DNA of 64,000 bases from Thunnus maccoyii (taxonomy: Eukaryota > Chordata > Actinopteri > Scombriformes > Scombridae): contig NC_056539.1 of the NCBI RefSeq assembly GCF_910596095.1, positions 10,605,501 to 10,669,500 on the forward strand, read 5' to 3'. The notes under the pieces were generated by a model. The model was not told the DNA's origin. It ran no database searches and saw nothing but the letters and a program-made list of their open reading frames with translations. The first letter of the stretch is position 1. Each line of letters opens with the position of its first letter. Shown piece after piece: positions 39,238 through 60,800 of this stretch. Position numbers and translations under genes: made by a program.

Positions 39238-42039
39238 CGTATTATGTGAGAGGTGGTCTTCTTCTCAGACTCATCCTGTCTCTGCTGCCTGTCTGCACAT
39301 CTGACAGCCAGTCGAGCACCTGTGTGTGGGTGGGAGGAGGGGTTTTCTTTTACTGCAATATGAGAATAAGGAGACTTAAGTGAGGGGACTGCAGCGGATG
39401 TTGCATAAACAATAACCGCGGGTGGAAAAGATGTAGGCTTTGAAAAAGACAAGAGATCCTTGACCAAACACTGATGCGCTTTTGTTTCAAATGCTTCTAA
39501 TTAAAAAACATCAAAAGCAGCCTGTTAACTGCTACCCACATCACTAAATATGTACATCCTGTTTTAGGCACCCTCTGTAGGTTGGTGGCAGACAGCGGGT
39601 GAGTGTCAGAGAAGCATGCAAGTGCTGACTCGCTGAATAAAAACAGGGCACAATGACGCAAGGGGTTAGTGAAACCCTTGTGGGTTTTGGTGCAAGGGTG
39701 CTAAAACGCATTTTACCATGTCCCCACAGCGTCTTACTAGAAAAGGCGCACTTGGCTTCCTGTGACAAGACACAACTAAGTATGGTAAGGTAGATGAACT
39801 TTTCTGGTTCAATCTCTGACCACAATCTGTAAAATAAGTGCAGGACAGACAACAGAGATGAGAGATGATAAGATACTTATTACTTTTTGATGTAGTTTCA
39901 TAAAGGAGAGTTGCTGTAAAAACACAGTTACATCCCTTTCTGAGCCTGTGACATTTCATAGTTCAGCTTTTGGAATCTGAAATCTATGTAGCACTGATTT
40001 ACTCTTATACAGTAGTATGTTAAACCTATCATAAACATGATAATCAGTGTTTGTGCATTATCTGTTCATGATGGAACAGTGAAGAAAAAGAGGCCACAAG
40101 TAGATATATATCTCAGGTGAACAGGGGGTGTTTAACTTCTGAAACCTCATATTCACAAAGAGAGTGAAAGTAGGTCTAATCTGTATTTAAATAGTGAAAA
40201 AACCTCTTATCATTTGTTTAGTGGGACAGTTGTTTGCATAGATGAAAGTGGAATGTGTGTCAGAAATATTATGCGCCTATATTTTTATAATTAAAACTTT
40301 TCTTACAACTTCTTTATTTTCCAGTCAGTCAACATTCATACAACATCTTCTAATATACTACAAATTAAGTATAATGTGAGTAGACTCTTGGTTAAGTTTT
40401 ATGTGCACTAATTACAAAGACGGGTCATTAAAAATAAATAAATGTACTGTATTAAATGATTCTGTTTAATTAAAATAGCATTTTTAAACATTTTTGCTCA
40501 CAATTATGCTCTGTTCTGCACTTTCAGAAAGGCAGAGAGTCAGGTCTGACATTGAGTCTGCCATCTCACTAAATGCTACCTCAGAGAAAATGTGATATTT
40601 GTGTCCTGCAGATACTGACATCAGGACAGGGACATAACCTGGATCCCTGAAGAAATACGACTCTGACTCCTATTTAATAAATGTACTGTAGATTTTTAAC
40701 AGGGGGCCTGTTCGGCTGTGTGTCCCAATTGTTTCCTCCTTTCATACCCCAAACCAAGGTGATACACCAACAAAATGAAATGTTGGAATTACCTTAACAA
40801 GTCAAGAAATCCTCGTGAGACAAAGTCAACATCATACTTGGGTTTTGGGATTCAGGAGCAGAATCATTTTGTCAAGTTATTTAAAGTTTGTTTCTCAAAG
40901 CCCACTGTCAGCACATGTACATATTCAGGCTCATAAGAATATCTGCTTTTGTTGCAACTCTTTATCTTCTTTTATTCAATGTATTTATCACAGTTTTATT
41001 GTTGCTGTTGTTATTTTGTTGGCTTAGTGTTGTTGCAGCATAAAAGCCTGTTCACCTCAAACTCTTCTAACTGGCCTCCATCTTCATACTTTACCTAAAT
41101 AAAAAAAATCATATTAATTGACTTTTGTTCATTTACACATTAACTGACTTTTCAGTTATCTTTATTTAATGTTTATTTGTATAAGGACAAGTATACAGCA
41201 TGAACTTATGCCACAGACCACAGCATTTACAGCATAAACTAGTTTGCAATGCCAGTCCCTTTTAAAATACATAAAACTCAACAGTAAAATACATGAAAAA
41301 TTGCACAAGACTCAACAATACATATACATACTGTACATTTTAACACAAACACAATACATAGCCTATGCACACATTACAACACAAAACTCAACGACAAAGT
41401 ACATGCAAAGCAGCACAAAACTCGAACAACTCACAAACAAACATACCATAAAAGTTTCATAAAACAACAAGCAGCAGATCACTCATGACTACATGACTGA
41501 TCCCTCTTTACAAACTGTTTCAGAAAAGGCCATCTGTCCAAGTGAGGATTTAATGAAGGGCTCCTTACGATTCTCTGCAGATGCACCTCGTGTTACTGAC
41601 GCCCTGAGAGGCACCTCCTGAGCAACCTGGTTATTTAGGCATTTAGAGATTAGTTTAAGGTAAACAAATTTTACTTTAAAAAAAAAGATAAAATATCCTG
41701 ATGCTATATAACGTATTTTTTGTTATTTTGTTCGATAAACCACGTTTGCAGCACAACATGAGCCCTTTGTCGTATCGGCCTTACTTTTCTCCGAGTCCTC
41801 AAAGGCATCATGACTCACCCCCATTACAGGAACACCAACACCCACAATCCTCCTCTGCCGCATGCGCCCCACGCACTACGGCCCAAAGGCGTTGGTAGCT
41901 GGTGTCCGTCCGAAGATGCGTTGCACTCCGGCAGCATCACTACCAGCTCCGGCGTGCAAATAAAGCGAAAGCGGGCGACGGAGGAGAAATCCCGGCGGTG
42001 TTTGCGGCTGCAGCGGCGCCGGTGCATCGGAGCGGCGAG
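39238..42039. promoter_or_regulatory. Head-to-head intergenic region between the Ig receptor and fsd1
   Basis: 2.8 kb without a supported coding exon. The left part is upstream of the Ig receptor. From about 41770 to 42120 the DNA is GC- and CpG-rich, looking like the CpG-island promoter and 5' UTR of fsd1. A possible LINE tail lies near 41.2 kb. Confidence 0.5.
41155..41270 (-). mobile_element. Possible LINE 3' tail fragment
   Basis: TTATTTGTATAAGGACAAG-type wording resembles the inverted 3' end of common fish LINEs. It is followed by an A/C-rich low-complexity stretch up to about 41460. No reverse-transcriptase coding is seen. Confidence 0.25.
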
Positions 42040-50597
<8,558 letters not shown>

Positions 50598-52916
50598 ACT
50601 CACCCACCCAGTGAGCTGGACGCCTGCCTTCCCAGCTCTGCCTGACCACAGTCACCGCCGCAGATCATCACCTCTGCTCTTGACTGCGGTCAAAGCCATA
50701 TCATGGAAGAGTGAAATCACTGGAGTACGATGGGTTAGCCTGTTCCAAACACTGCGTCTGTGTTGCATGACAACAAAAAGTGTTTTTTTTTTTTTTTTTT
50801 TTTAGGAGGGGGGGACAAGTGAGTCATCTACCCTCTCAGTGACAGAATTATTCAGATGTATGACTCCAGCTGTTATTGACGCTTGGGACACGTTAGGTGT
50901 AGTCTTACTAGTTCTTCTCTCTCTACACAAATGTTTAGCACTGTCCCACTGCTGCTAGAGCAATGATTTAGCGCTGGCCGCTGCCCTTCCTCTCCATCAC
51001 CAAAACTGTCAGCCGTACTGTCACGCAGCTAGCTGCGGGTGAAGGGTCAAGCCCTGTCCTGTCTGCTCTCTCCCTGTGCCTTCCTTCTCATTTCCAAACT
51101 GATAGGTGAAATCGGGTAATGCGTACCGACATGCTAATATTCCACTGCAAGAAATGGTCTCCCTATTTCAATTTCAAACAATGTATCGTGTCAGTATCAA
51201 TATAACTCGGTTGTACCGTAGCTTAGTGGTTATTATCACCCACTGAATCCACCAACTTATGTAACCCAAATAACAACCTGCTCCTAGACAATGCTATTTA
51301 CTAGAATCTAGATCATTATTGAATCAGGATTTTTTTTAAACTCTACTTTTCCCAGCAGCTAATGGATTATAAATCGAGCAATGAACAACACATATTAGGG
51401 ATGTTGTTTTTGGATTTCTTGCCAAGGAATGACGCATGCAAACTTATCAGTGTTCACTGCATTTCACTTAGTAGCCGGGGCCCACACTTTGCGCGTGAGA
51501 AACTGGGTTCTTTAGCTTCCTGACGAGGCTCTTAGTTTTAAATTAGATTCAGTGTTGGGTTTCATCTAACAAACAGACTCTGCACAGAAAACTGCACAGA
51601 AAGCTAAAGGGGAGTTTTCTTCAGTGTTGCTCCTTTAGGATTTTGGAAATAACTGTACTGTATACATTCTCTTCACCTGACTGCAGCCTAATGCTTGTAT
51701 GTCCAGTATGTATGTGCGTCTACCTAACAAAACCTCTTTATTTGCTGAAAAGAGAGATCCCCTTTATGAGTAGTGAGCTCGCCTGATGCTGACTTTAGTC
51801 CAAATGTAACAAATAGCTAGCCAGTAGCCTCAGCTAACAAATTATTATTATGATATTTGTTTACCAGGTTTTGGGGTTTCGCCTGAGTGAGAAGCAGAAG
51901 CGATAAACTGTTAGAAGTTCTTATTTGTGCACAGCCCAACCTCTGTTTTGCCTCCTTGTCACGTTTGTCACACATGGTGACAGTCTTGCTTTGCCATGTT
52001 GCTCCTTCTGTATCTGCGTCTCCTGAATAACTGTAGCCTGCAATGCTTTAAAGACGCATCCTGCTGAGAATTATGTTAACTTTATTTCACATGCTGACAG
52101 AATGTCACGATTTATTGTAAATAGTTTAATTTTTCCACTATAATGTATCAGTCATTGTGGTAATAAAGGAGTGAGAGCACCTGCTTATGTTCATGGATGT
52201 CTGTTTCAAAAAGGAAAGAGGGAACAAGAGGAGTATAAAGAATACAAAACATCATAAAACTGATTCATTTCTGATTGATTTTCAACTGCTGCATGGCACA
52301 TACTAGAGGTTTTTTGTTCACATGTTTCTGATTTGATGTGACAGAATGAAGAGTTTCACTTCACTGAAAAACTATATACTATATGTATATATAAAACTAT
52401 ATTTACATCCAGTTGGTACAATAACCACAAGCCAACCCTAATATCCTTTCTGTGATTAGTTTGCTTTCATCCAGGGTTCACATCGGCTTATAGAGAGGCA
52501 GAAGTACACTGTGTGCAATATATATACATATACAAAAAGGATACAATTTTAAAAAAAAAAAAAAAAGTGACAACACTTAAAAATTATACAAAAAGAACAC
52601 TGATATGAAAATTTCATACAATCTGATTAGGAAAATGTACATCGTCAGGGGTGAATGTGCAAAGTCTTCAAGATAAACACGGTGAAGATAATGTGACATG
52701 TACACCCGTCTTTACAGTCAATTAATCTGCTAATGTGTGTCTGAGAAGGATGAATCGATAAAGCGATAATCCTCAGAGAGGCTTTACCGCTGGCAGCCAG
52801 TCGATGAGGAGGGGCAGAGCCACGATGCAGAGGCTGTTTATGATGGTGTGTGTGGAAACGCAGCTCTTGCAGGCACAGACAGGTGGCTCGGTGCTTGAAC
52901 ACATCACCAGGAGAGG
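50598..52916. other. fsd1 3' UTR and convergent fsd1/stap2 gap
   Basis: Most of the left 1.57 kb should be the fsd1 3' UTR, with a T-run at 50787-50804. The right part belongs to the stap2 3' UTR, with A-runs near 52550. No coding sequence was recognised. Confidence 0.5.
52162..52167 (+). terminator. fsd1 poly(A) signal
   Basis: AATAAA within GTAATAAAGGAG, followed by a TG/T-rich stretch about 20-45 nt later, 1.57 kb after the fsd1 stop. It is the best hexamer in the fsd1 3' flank. Confidence 0.55.
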
Positions 52917-55900
52917 TCACTCTAAACACCTTGCCTGTTTTTCCAGCTTCATTTTCAGCTCTGATATCGCTGCGGGCAAAATTAGATTGTCAGATTGTGA
53001 GCTTTGATGTTATGGCAAGAAAGTAAAATGTGAGCAGCACTGTATGTTGTTTATTTATAAGGCTGTACTGCAAAAAACTTCCTGGTTACTTCTGCTCTCT
53101 GCTTACATTTAAATACAGTATTTACAATGTCAGGTCACAGGACATTTTAACAATAGCTGAATCTCTTGTTCACACTGAACTTGGCAAAAGGTGCTTCAAA
53201 TACTATGCTGCACACAAAGAGAATGAGCTGCAAAAAATATGAACTTAGATTCACTTATTTGACTTAAACTTTTTAAAAGTAAGTAAATGCTTTTCTTAAT
53301 TGTTACATTGTGTTTATTTATTTTTTGTACACAGGTCTCTCTTGAAAAAGAGATCCCAATCTCAATGAGACTACCTGTTTAAATAAAGGATTAACTAAAT
53401 AAATGAAATGACACATAACAGAAAAATATGGATTGAGACTGCAAACATATCTGCACAAAAAGTAGGACTTACTCTGCCCCAGAGGGTCTAAGTGGGCTCT
53501 CATCTTTGTATTTGGAAGGGAGGCAGAGGAGGGGATTGATGTGGAGGAGGTTAATTTGCGAGGAACAGGAATTGGAGGCATTATTGCTTTCTTTGGAGCT
53601 CTCTTATCAGTTTCTATAGAAGACCAAAGACATATAGTAAAAAAACAAGGTCATAAAAAAAACAAGCAGAGGATTCAGTCATGCAGCAGGTAAAGGGAAT
53701 ATTCTCAAAATCAAATAAGCTTTATTGACAGATCAGAAACCCATATAGCCAAAGCAGTACAGAAAATTATTAATGTTGACAGATGATTAGCAATAATATG
53801 CAAAGATCAACAATCAAATATAATATAATAAAAGGCATTAAATAACAATGCAATTCAATTCAACTCTTGACCATACAAGACAGAAAAGTAGTCCATAATG
53901 TGTGGAAGGATGAGTCCAGTAGATAATAATTATTCAGAATAATAATTCTCACTGTGAATGTTTGAGATGGAAAAATCAGAGAGACTTACGTGGCAGCAGA
54001 ACAACTGAGGAATCTTCTTTCTCTTGTTCTGTCTCCTCCACTGTTTGAACACAGACATTAGTTAGCAGTAGGAAAAAATGAAGTCACACCTGTTTATGTT
54101 TGAAAACAGCACAGTGAACAGCAGGAATGATAGATGGATTGATAGATGGGACTCACGCATGTCATTCAGGTACAAACTCTCCTCCACAACTGCTTCTAGC
54201 GCTGGTTCAGGAGTCGGTGATCTTAGAGCTACAGTAAGACCAAACATAAAATTATTATTATAATTATTACAAGTATTAATATGAGACATAATGTCACTTT
54301 AATTGCCCATAAATCAAAGCAAAACAACACCCTGAAGAGGAATTTCAACCTGCTGCCGCCAAGGTTGACAAAGGCTCTAAATCAAGCAAACCATGAGTGA
54401 TTGAGTGGGTGTGGGTAAGAGGACTCATGCTGCAATCTTACCTCCACTCGTTAACTCCAGTCTTACCACAATGAGTCAAAAAGCAGTTTTTATGTAAACT
54501 GACTCATACAAAGTAAATTAACAAACCACTTCAGATGTATTACTTTTCCAGGAAGAACATGTAGTAAATGTTTGACCATAATTTCTTTTCTTTTCCATGG
54601 GTTTATGATATGCTATAAGATATAAACTGAAAGGAAAAGTCTGAGATTAACTCGTGCAATTGTATGAAGAGTAATTTCCAAATACCCGAATGTGTTAGTG
54701 GGTTAATGTGAGCAGAGCAAACAGGTCTGGCAAACAGTGTAAATACTTGAGTGGCTGTGTGTGCTTGTGTGTGTGTTTGTGTGTGTATTAATGGAGACAG
54801 CACCTAATTTGGGAGGTAAACTTGGTGGGATAAGGTATGACGGGGCATCCTGAACACTCTTCTCTCCATTTTCATTATCAGACCGAATGAAAGCTGTAAA
54901 AAAAAAAGAAGCCAGAGCTCACATTAGTCATGTGTATGTATGATATAACGACTATGCATGCAAAAACAAAATGAGAGAAGAAGTGAAGGAGAACGTGAAG
55001 TGTTTGTACGTACAGATGTTCTTCTCATATGCTTCCTCTAAGATGAGGGGAATCAGCACTCTGTCAGTTGTTTCTACTAAATAGTTGATCACATCATGCA
55101 GCGTGGCACAGGGGACCTGCACAGAGAACAACTTCTTTTTAACAACTTAAGGACAATAAAATACGTACAGGAAATAAAACGTGATTGTTTGTTTAGAATC
55201 TGACATTTGCAGCACCACAAAGATAAAACGTGACTCAATAACCACAATTTCTACTTTAAATTTCTTGCAACCCTCCTAACTGTTGGAAATATTTTAATTA
55301 CTGATACGTGTCATTGATGCTGAGAAGGAAACCATGTACAACTTCACGTAAACTATGTGAAAGCACACTTTCACATACACACACACACACACACACACAC
55401 GGAGTGCATTTAATACAAAGATGAGACGTGAGTCATTGCGGTGGCAGCGAAATTAAATCTTTATCTACAACTTCAACAGAACACAGGTGCAGAAGAAACT
55501 GAGCTGCGGTGATTGATCAAACATCATGTGTTACTTTTTTATTGCGTATACAAGGAATCACCCTCTTCAGTTCCTGAAAGTCATGTGTTAGTCTGAGGTT
55601 TATTACAACTCGTCTCTCCCGTGAACAATAAAGCCCCATAAAAACAAACAAACAAAAAAACCTCTGGCTATTAAGTGTAAGTGGTTGTCTCTTACTTACT
55701 ATTAGTCACTGCCTAGAGGTTTTAGGAAGTTGCATACAGGCAACGCTCATTAATAAAAAGGCACTGTCAGTTTATTTTCTTGTGTAATGTATTATCCAAG
55801 GACAATAAAGACAATAAAGTTTATTTTCTTGTGTAATGTATTATCCAAGGACAATAAAAATACACTCACAGGATCGTCCACGTCGATGGTGAAGCCCCCT

Positions 55901-57721
55901 TCGTGTTTTCGAGTCACGCGGTAGTGTTTGAATATGGAGCTGATGGAGGAAGAGAGAAAGGGAGGTGGTCAAAACACTCAAATGAACAAATAAACAAATT
56001 ATAAACTGTCCAAGTAAACAAAATGCCACCGTCAATTCTTTTATCAAAAAAAAAAAAGAATAAAAGTGGAAATCACAATTGTACATTTTTTTAGAGTTCT
56101 TAAATAAGGGGACATCTGACCGTTTAGGGGAGTTTAGCATACAAATGAACAACATAACATAACAATTTGTTATGTCTGGTGAACATAATAACTCAGATTC
56201 AGTGTGTTAAAATTGTAAATATGGGCTCTTGTTCTCTCCTCTATTGAGAGAAATGTTACAGAGTCCTGCAGTCATTTTATACAAATGAACTGATTTGAGC
56301 AACTGTTAACCTGAATTAATATGTTTGGGAGCATGTGTGTGTTTATGCTTTGTGTGTGTGTGCGTGTGCGTGTGTGTGTACCCGTTAAGGTCCTGTCTGG
56401 TGGTGACAGCAAAGGAACTTCCGCTACTTCCAGGCCTCAGCAGCAGGTTTCCTCTCTTGGCCTCTCTTTCAAGCAGCAGCTCTGCCTCCAGACGCGACAC
56501 GCTGTGGAAACAGCTGCAGGACGACAAATACAGTGATGAGACAAATGGAAAAAAAACTGCTGGCACTCATCTAACACTGAGCTCAGCAGGTTCATCCAGA
56601 CCTCACAGACAGAGTCAACATGTAAATATGTATCAGATTTTTTTGTTTCTGATACCAAAACTGGTACCACACATACAGCTAATACCTTTCTGTTTTTACT
56701 GTCTAATTGCAACCATTAATTGAACAGCCAATGCCAACTTTTCAAGGCTGAGATCTATGAGAATCTACTGAACCCATAAAATTTTTCTGTTCATCTGAAA
56801 ACATGATTTTCACTGGGAAGCAACATTATGCAAAAGTGTGAATACATTTAAAATTGTTTTCATTTTGCAATGATTAAAGTTACAGCATTAAGAATAAAAC
56901 CAAAAGCACACACAAAATAATCATTAAATACTGTCAGACCACTCATGACAGTTTTTAAAATATCTCATATATCAATTTTAGTCATGTTTTAGTCATGACA
57001 TCATCCCTTTGTATTCCCCAGTATTTCACGTGTGTTATCGCAGATACTGTCAAGTATCATTAATACTCACGCTGGCATGTCTGCTTGGACGGTGATGTAA
57101 GGATTGGAGCTTGTGACAGCGGGTGGAGGGATCTTTTTTTTTCTTTCTTTTTCCTTTTCTACTGTCTCTTTCAGCATGTGGATCTGGCCTGGTAGCAGGT
57201 TGAGGGAGAAGGGCACAGACAGCTGCAGGGAGACAATGTGCAAAGAAAAGATGCAATTATCTACATTTGGCCTGATAATTCAATATTAAAAGTGTTGTCA
57301 TATCAAACTCAATTTTTAACTTTTTTAAAGGTAAAATATGTATTTCTCTTTGTAACTGTTCCTTGATGATTCAAAAAGGCACCAAAGTGATGAAATAATA
57401 ATGAACATTATACATATTATATATTATACACCACAGACCTCAGTCACAGAGTGAATAAAGCCCTTCCACAGCTCACGAGCCTCGGCATTTGGGGCCTGTA
57501 GAGACAATAGAGAGACAAAAAAAACTGTGAAAAAAAGAGGATTCACTTGGAAAATAAAGAGGATTTTTAAAAATATTTTCCATATGTTCTCTCACAGTGA
57601 ATTTGATATTTTCATCCTTCATCTGGACGTTCATTCTGGCTGCATCTAAGTTACGATCCACGCTGCCGTCGTCTGTTATTGAGATCAAATCACTGAGATC
57701 CAGTTTTTCTATGTACTGATG

Positions 57722-57788
<67 letters not shown>

Positions 57789-59261
57789 GAGTGTTGGCAT
57801 TAACAGGAATCTGTTTGATTTATAGTTATCCAAATCTGTGTCTGTTTTATTAACCCAAATGTCTACATAACATAACTTACACTGGTGTCTCTCTTCTCAT
57901 TGAAGAAGAAGAGTGTGTTTCCACACAGGCAGGTCCACAGTTTCCGAGATTTCTGCACAAACACACAGGAAGACATTTTAACTAAGATATACAAACCAAA
58001 CAGTCTGCATAGTTCTGGCTTAAAGCATGACCTAGTTATTGTTATTCAAATATGACTCATTATAGACGAGCAAAAACACTTTTTGGAGCCATATTTGAAC
58101 TAATGTAGTTTTGGTTGTGTTTTAGCGACATGCTAAACAAGCACATTTCCAGAAACTAGAAGATGTTACCTTTCAAATGCTTCAAATGTTACCCAATAAA
58201 TGCATTTTGGTCTCACAAATCTTCTGTTACAAACTTTTCTAGGTGAAAATTAAAAAAAAAAAAAAAAAAAAAAGGGTGGATGTTAAGAGGCTACTGGGAA
58301 GCAGTCCCAAATAAATCTGTAATGTAACTGAGCAACCCTACTTTCATCCGGGATTATGAGTGGTTTACTGAATGGGCCTGCCAGGCTCCAGGGGGCCCCT
58401 AAGCCAGAGCCTCTGCATGAAGTCGCTGGAATTAACTTTGCATTTCTTGTGGCATAGTCAAAAGGTTTAGTCATTCATGTCAATAACAGAGTCCAAGAAG
58501 TCCTCTGAAAAACTGAAGGAATAGTCTAAACTTCACTTTGAGGTACAGTTGTATTTAGTTATTGTGCTGTTGGCTACAAGTCAGTGTATCTGCCCTGTAG
58601 GGGGGAGGGGGGCATTATCTTATAATGTACCTATGTCTGGGATATTCCTCAAGTGTCTCCCTCCCTATGATTTTACATGCTTTCAGTTGAGCGTGTACAG
58701 TCTCTTATCGATGAGGGCTGGGCAGAAAAAGCACACTGGATTTAATATATGTTAAGCCTGCTTTGCCAGTTTCCGTCTTTACTTTTCTGTCAGTTGTTCT
58801 AATCTTTATGGCACAATGAGAAGAAAAGCAGTCAGACCAGTTGGAGAGACGTAAGCCTTGCTGTTGTTCCCCTCCTGACGAAAAACTCCAAAGTCCACAC
58901 AACGTAAGAGCAATGATACTGCTGGCTGCTCCGCCCAAAGACAACAACACTAAACCTGACTGTTCTACGTTAGGCTGGCTTGAAGTGTGTCAGTAAAGCA
59001 GTAGAGCATATCTATGCACTGCTGTTTGCAATAATTAAACACAGGCTAGTGTAGGTAAATGAATTAAAAATAAATAAAGGATCAGCTCCTCTGAACACCA
59101 CCATATGGAGAAATTAATTTCTCCAACAGGTGCTGAATGACATTTAGATCATTTAAAATGTAAGAGTGTAAGGAAAATCCCTGACTTCACAGTAAACTAG
59201 ATTACTTAACACTATCTCACCTTGTTGTTGGACGGGTTGATATCTATTTCTCTCTCACATG

Positions 59262-59311
<50 letters not shown>

Positions 59312-59586
59312 GCAGCCAGCACCAGCAGCTTTATCTAAAGCAGGCTATGAACAATCATTAAACCATTAAATCTCTGACAAAACAAACTTAGGTTTTTATG
59401 CTCCAAATCCAATATTTGTTCGACATTTTCCTCTTAAACTGCTGCTAATTTGATTGATCTCTGTTATATACTTTGATAACAATATCAGATTAAAAGCCTT
59501 CATATAACCAACAGCTAAAAGAATAAAATGATCATAACAATAGTAGAACTTGAACTATTGCAGACCAAGTGTAGTCACAAATAGAT

Positions 59587-59658
<72 letters not shown>

Positions 59659-59771
59659 CAAATCTCTGTCCTCTGATGGTTTACCTTATCTTTGAACGAT
59701 CTCTTCTCCAGGAATCCTTCATAGTAACAGTGTGGCAGCTGGCTCCTCTGACGTCCTGTTCGTTTTGCCAT
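52917..59771 (-). CDS. stap2: Signal-transducing adaptor protein 2 (PH-SH2), complete, 13 coding exons, 399 aa
   Basis: Cytoplasmic adaptor linking tyrosine-kinase receptors and cytokine signalling. Coding exons in transcript order: 59685-59771, 57881-57952, 57596-57715, 57439-57495, 57071-57222, 56382-56513, 55870-55939, 55014-55116, 54804-54893, 54157-54228, 53990-54040, 53473-53613, 52917-52969, totalling 1200 nt in one frame. Seen: a PH domain (about 14-115) with HCYYEGFLEKR and RELWKGFI; a charged linker; an SH2 domain (about 160-265) with RLEAELLLER, LLLRPG (phosphotyrosine-binding Arg) and HYRVTRK; a proline-rich tail with PPSLPPKL, SLYLNDM and PPIPVPRK; and a short C-terminal helix ISELKMKLEKQ like the end of human STAP2. 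Length is close to human (403 aa) and longer than STAP1. No YxxQ motif is present, unlike the mammalian protein. It converges with fsd1, as in human. Identification is secure. Confidence 0.95.
53320..53404 (+). mobile_element. LINE 3' terminal fragment in stap2 intron 12
   Basis: GGTCTCTCTTGAAAAAGAGA followed by TCTCAATGAGACTACCTG and TTAAATAAAGG is the familiar 3' end of a percomorph LINE family, ending in a short TAAATAAA-type tail. It is antisense to stap2. No coding part remains. Confidence 0.55.
55376..55400. repeat. (AC)12 microsatellite
   Basis: Short AC repeat in stap2 intron 7. Confidence 0.85.
55770..55858. repeat. 49-bp-period tandem duplication
   Basis: A 40-bp unit beginning GTTTATTTTCTTGTGTAATG at 55770-55809 is repeated identically at 55819-55858 in stap2 intron 7, right beside the exon 7 donor. 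Identity suggests a recent local duplication. Confidence 0.9.
56350..56380. repeat. GT-rich repeat directly after a stap2 splice donor
   Basis: Interrupted GT repeat on the plus strand. In the stap2 transcript it is a CA-repeat starting within the exon 6 donor (GTACACACAC). Confidence 0.85.
57724..57784. repeat. (CA)30 microsatellite next to stap2 exon 3 acceptor
   Basis: Uninterrupted CA repeat of about 60 bp. In the stap2 transcript it is a (UG)30 tract separated by only about nine bases (TTTCATCAG) from exon 3. Confidence 0.95.
59266..59311. repeat. (CT)n(CA)n compound microsatellite
   Basis: CT repeat to about 59294 running into a CA repeat, in stap2 intron 1. Confidence 0.95.
59591..59654. 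repeat. (CA)32 microsatellite
   Basis: Uninterrupted CA repeat in stap2 intron 1, about 30 bp from the exon 1 donor. Confidence 0.95.
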
Positions 59772-60157
59772 CAAGGTGTAGAAGCTAACTAACAATAAAC
59801 TTATAATAAATCAAAACTAATATTCAGATAGTTCTATGTGGTAGAATTCATGCTCAGCTTGCGGTGACTGCAATTCCCTTGTATATGTGAGGAGGACGGG
59901 AAGGCACGAGGGGGGTATCTGCACGTCACCTGCCGAAGAGTTGACAGGTAGCGGCGTCCTCGACGCTGATTGGTTGATAAGTCCGGTGGGCGGGTGAGCA
60001 GGTGAGACAGCTTCTGACGTAACTAGTTTTTCGTAAAGATGGAAAACACCTGCTTGAGCTCAGGGACTTCTGGCAGTATGTACTATTAGTCTACATCTTT
60101 CCCGGTTTCATCTAAGAACTGGCAAAACCAGCTTTGAAGCTACGATGAGGCTATTTT

Positions 60158-60539
60158 CAGCGCTGCAGCTAAGGATTTCACTATCGATCAATCTGTTGAT
60201 TGTTTTCTCGATTAATCGATTATTTCTGTGTTTTAGAAAACGTCAGAAAATAGTGGAAAATGTCGATCACTGTTTCCCTAAGCTCAATGTGACATCATCA
60301 TATGTCTTGTTTTGTCCCAACCAACAGTCAACAACCCAAAGATATCCAGTTTACTGCCAAAGAAGACCAGAGAAACCAGAAAATATTTACATTTAAGAAG
60401 CTGGAATCAGAGAATTTTGAAATTTTCCTCTAAAAAAAATGATTCAATATGATATAATGTAACTGATTATCGGAAAAGTTGGCGATTAATTTAGTAGTTG
60501 GCAACTAATTGATTAATCAACTAATCGTTGCAGCTGTAG
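60158..60539. mobile_element. hAT-like MITE copy upstream of stap2
   Basis: Begins CAGCGCTGCAGCTAAGGATT and ends in the inverse of TACAGCTGCAACGATTAGTT, with inner TCGATTAATCGATTATTTCTG. These are the terminal repeats of a very common fish MITE-type family. No transposase is present. Confidence 0.6.
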
Positions 60540-60540
60540 T

Positions 60541-60745
60541 TGTTTTTGACTGCAAACAGCGTAGCAGGGGAACTAATCTTGATAAGACTATTACCAAAAG
60601 TTTTAGAGTAATCAACAAATAGTGCAGTCTGTCTGTTGTCTTGAGAAAATATGATATGAAGCCAAATAACACTAGTGGTTGTTATTGTACTGTATTGTGG
60701 TCTGAAGCCTGTTTGCTGCATGCTATTGTAATCTAGATAAGCAAA
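60541..60745 (-). pseudogene. Broken LINE reverse-transcriptase fragment
   Basis: On the minus strand, residues QQTGFRPQYST followed about 20 residues later by ALFVDYSKTF match the QSGFRPGHST and ALFVDLSKAF core of non-LTR reverse transcriptases. Only about 60 codons remain, with no catalytic YADD seen and no flanking open frame, so it is inactive. It lies between two MITE copies. Confidence 0.6.
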
Positions 60746-60800
60746 CACGTGACTGTCAACCAGTGATTGAAGATATTTGCGAAGGGTGAGAGTTGTGATT

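Noticed and set aside
57473..57781. Valine/cysteine repeat protein frame running into stap2 exon 3
   Set aside because: The VC run is translation of the (TG)n intron repeat; the real exon begins at 57715.
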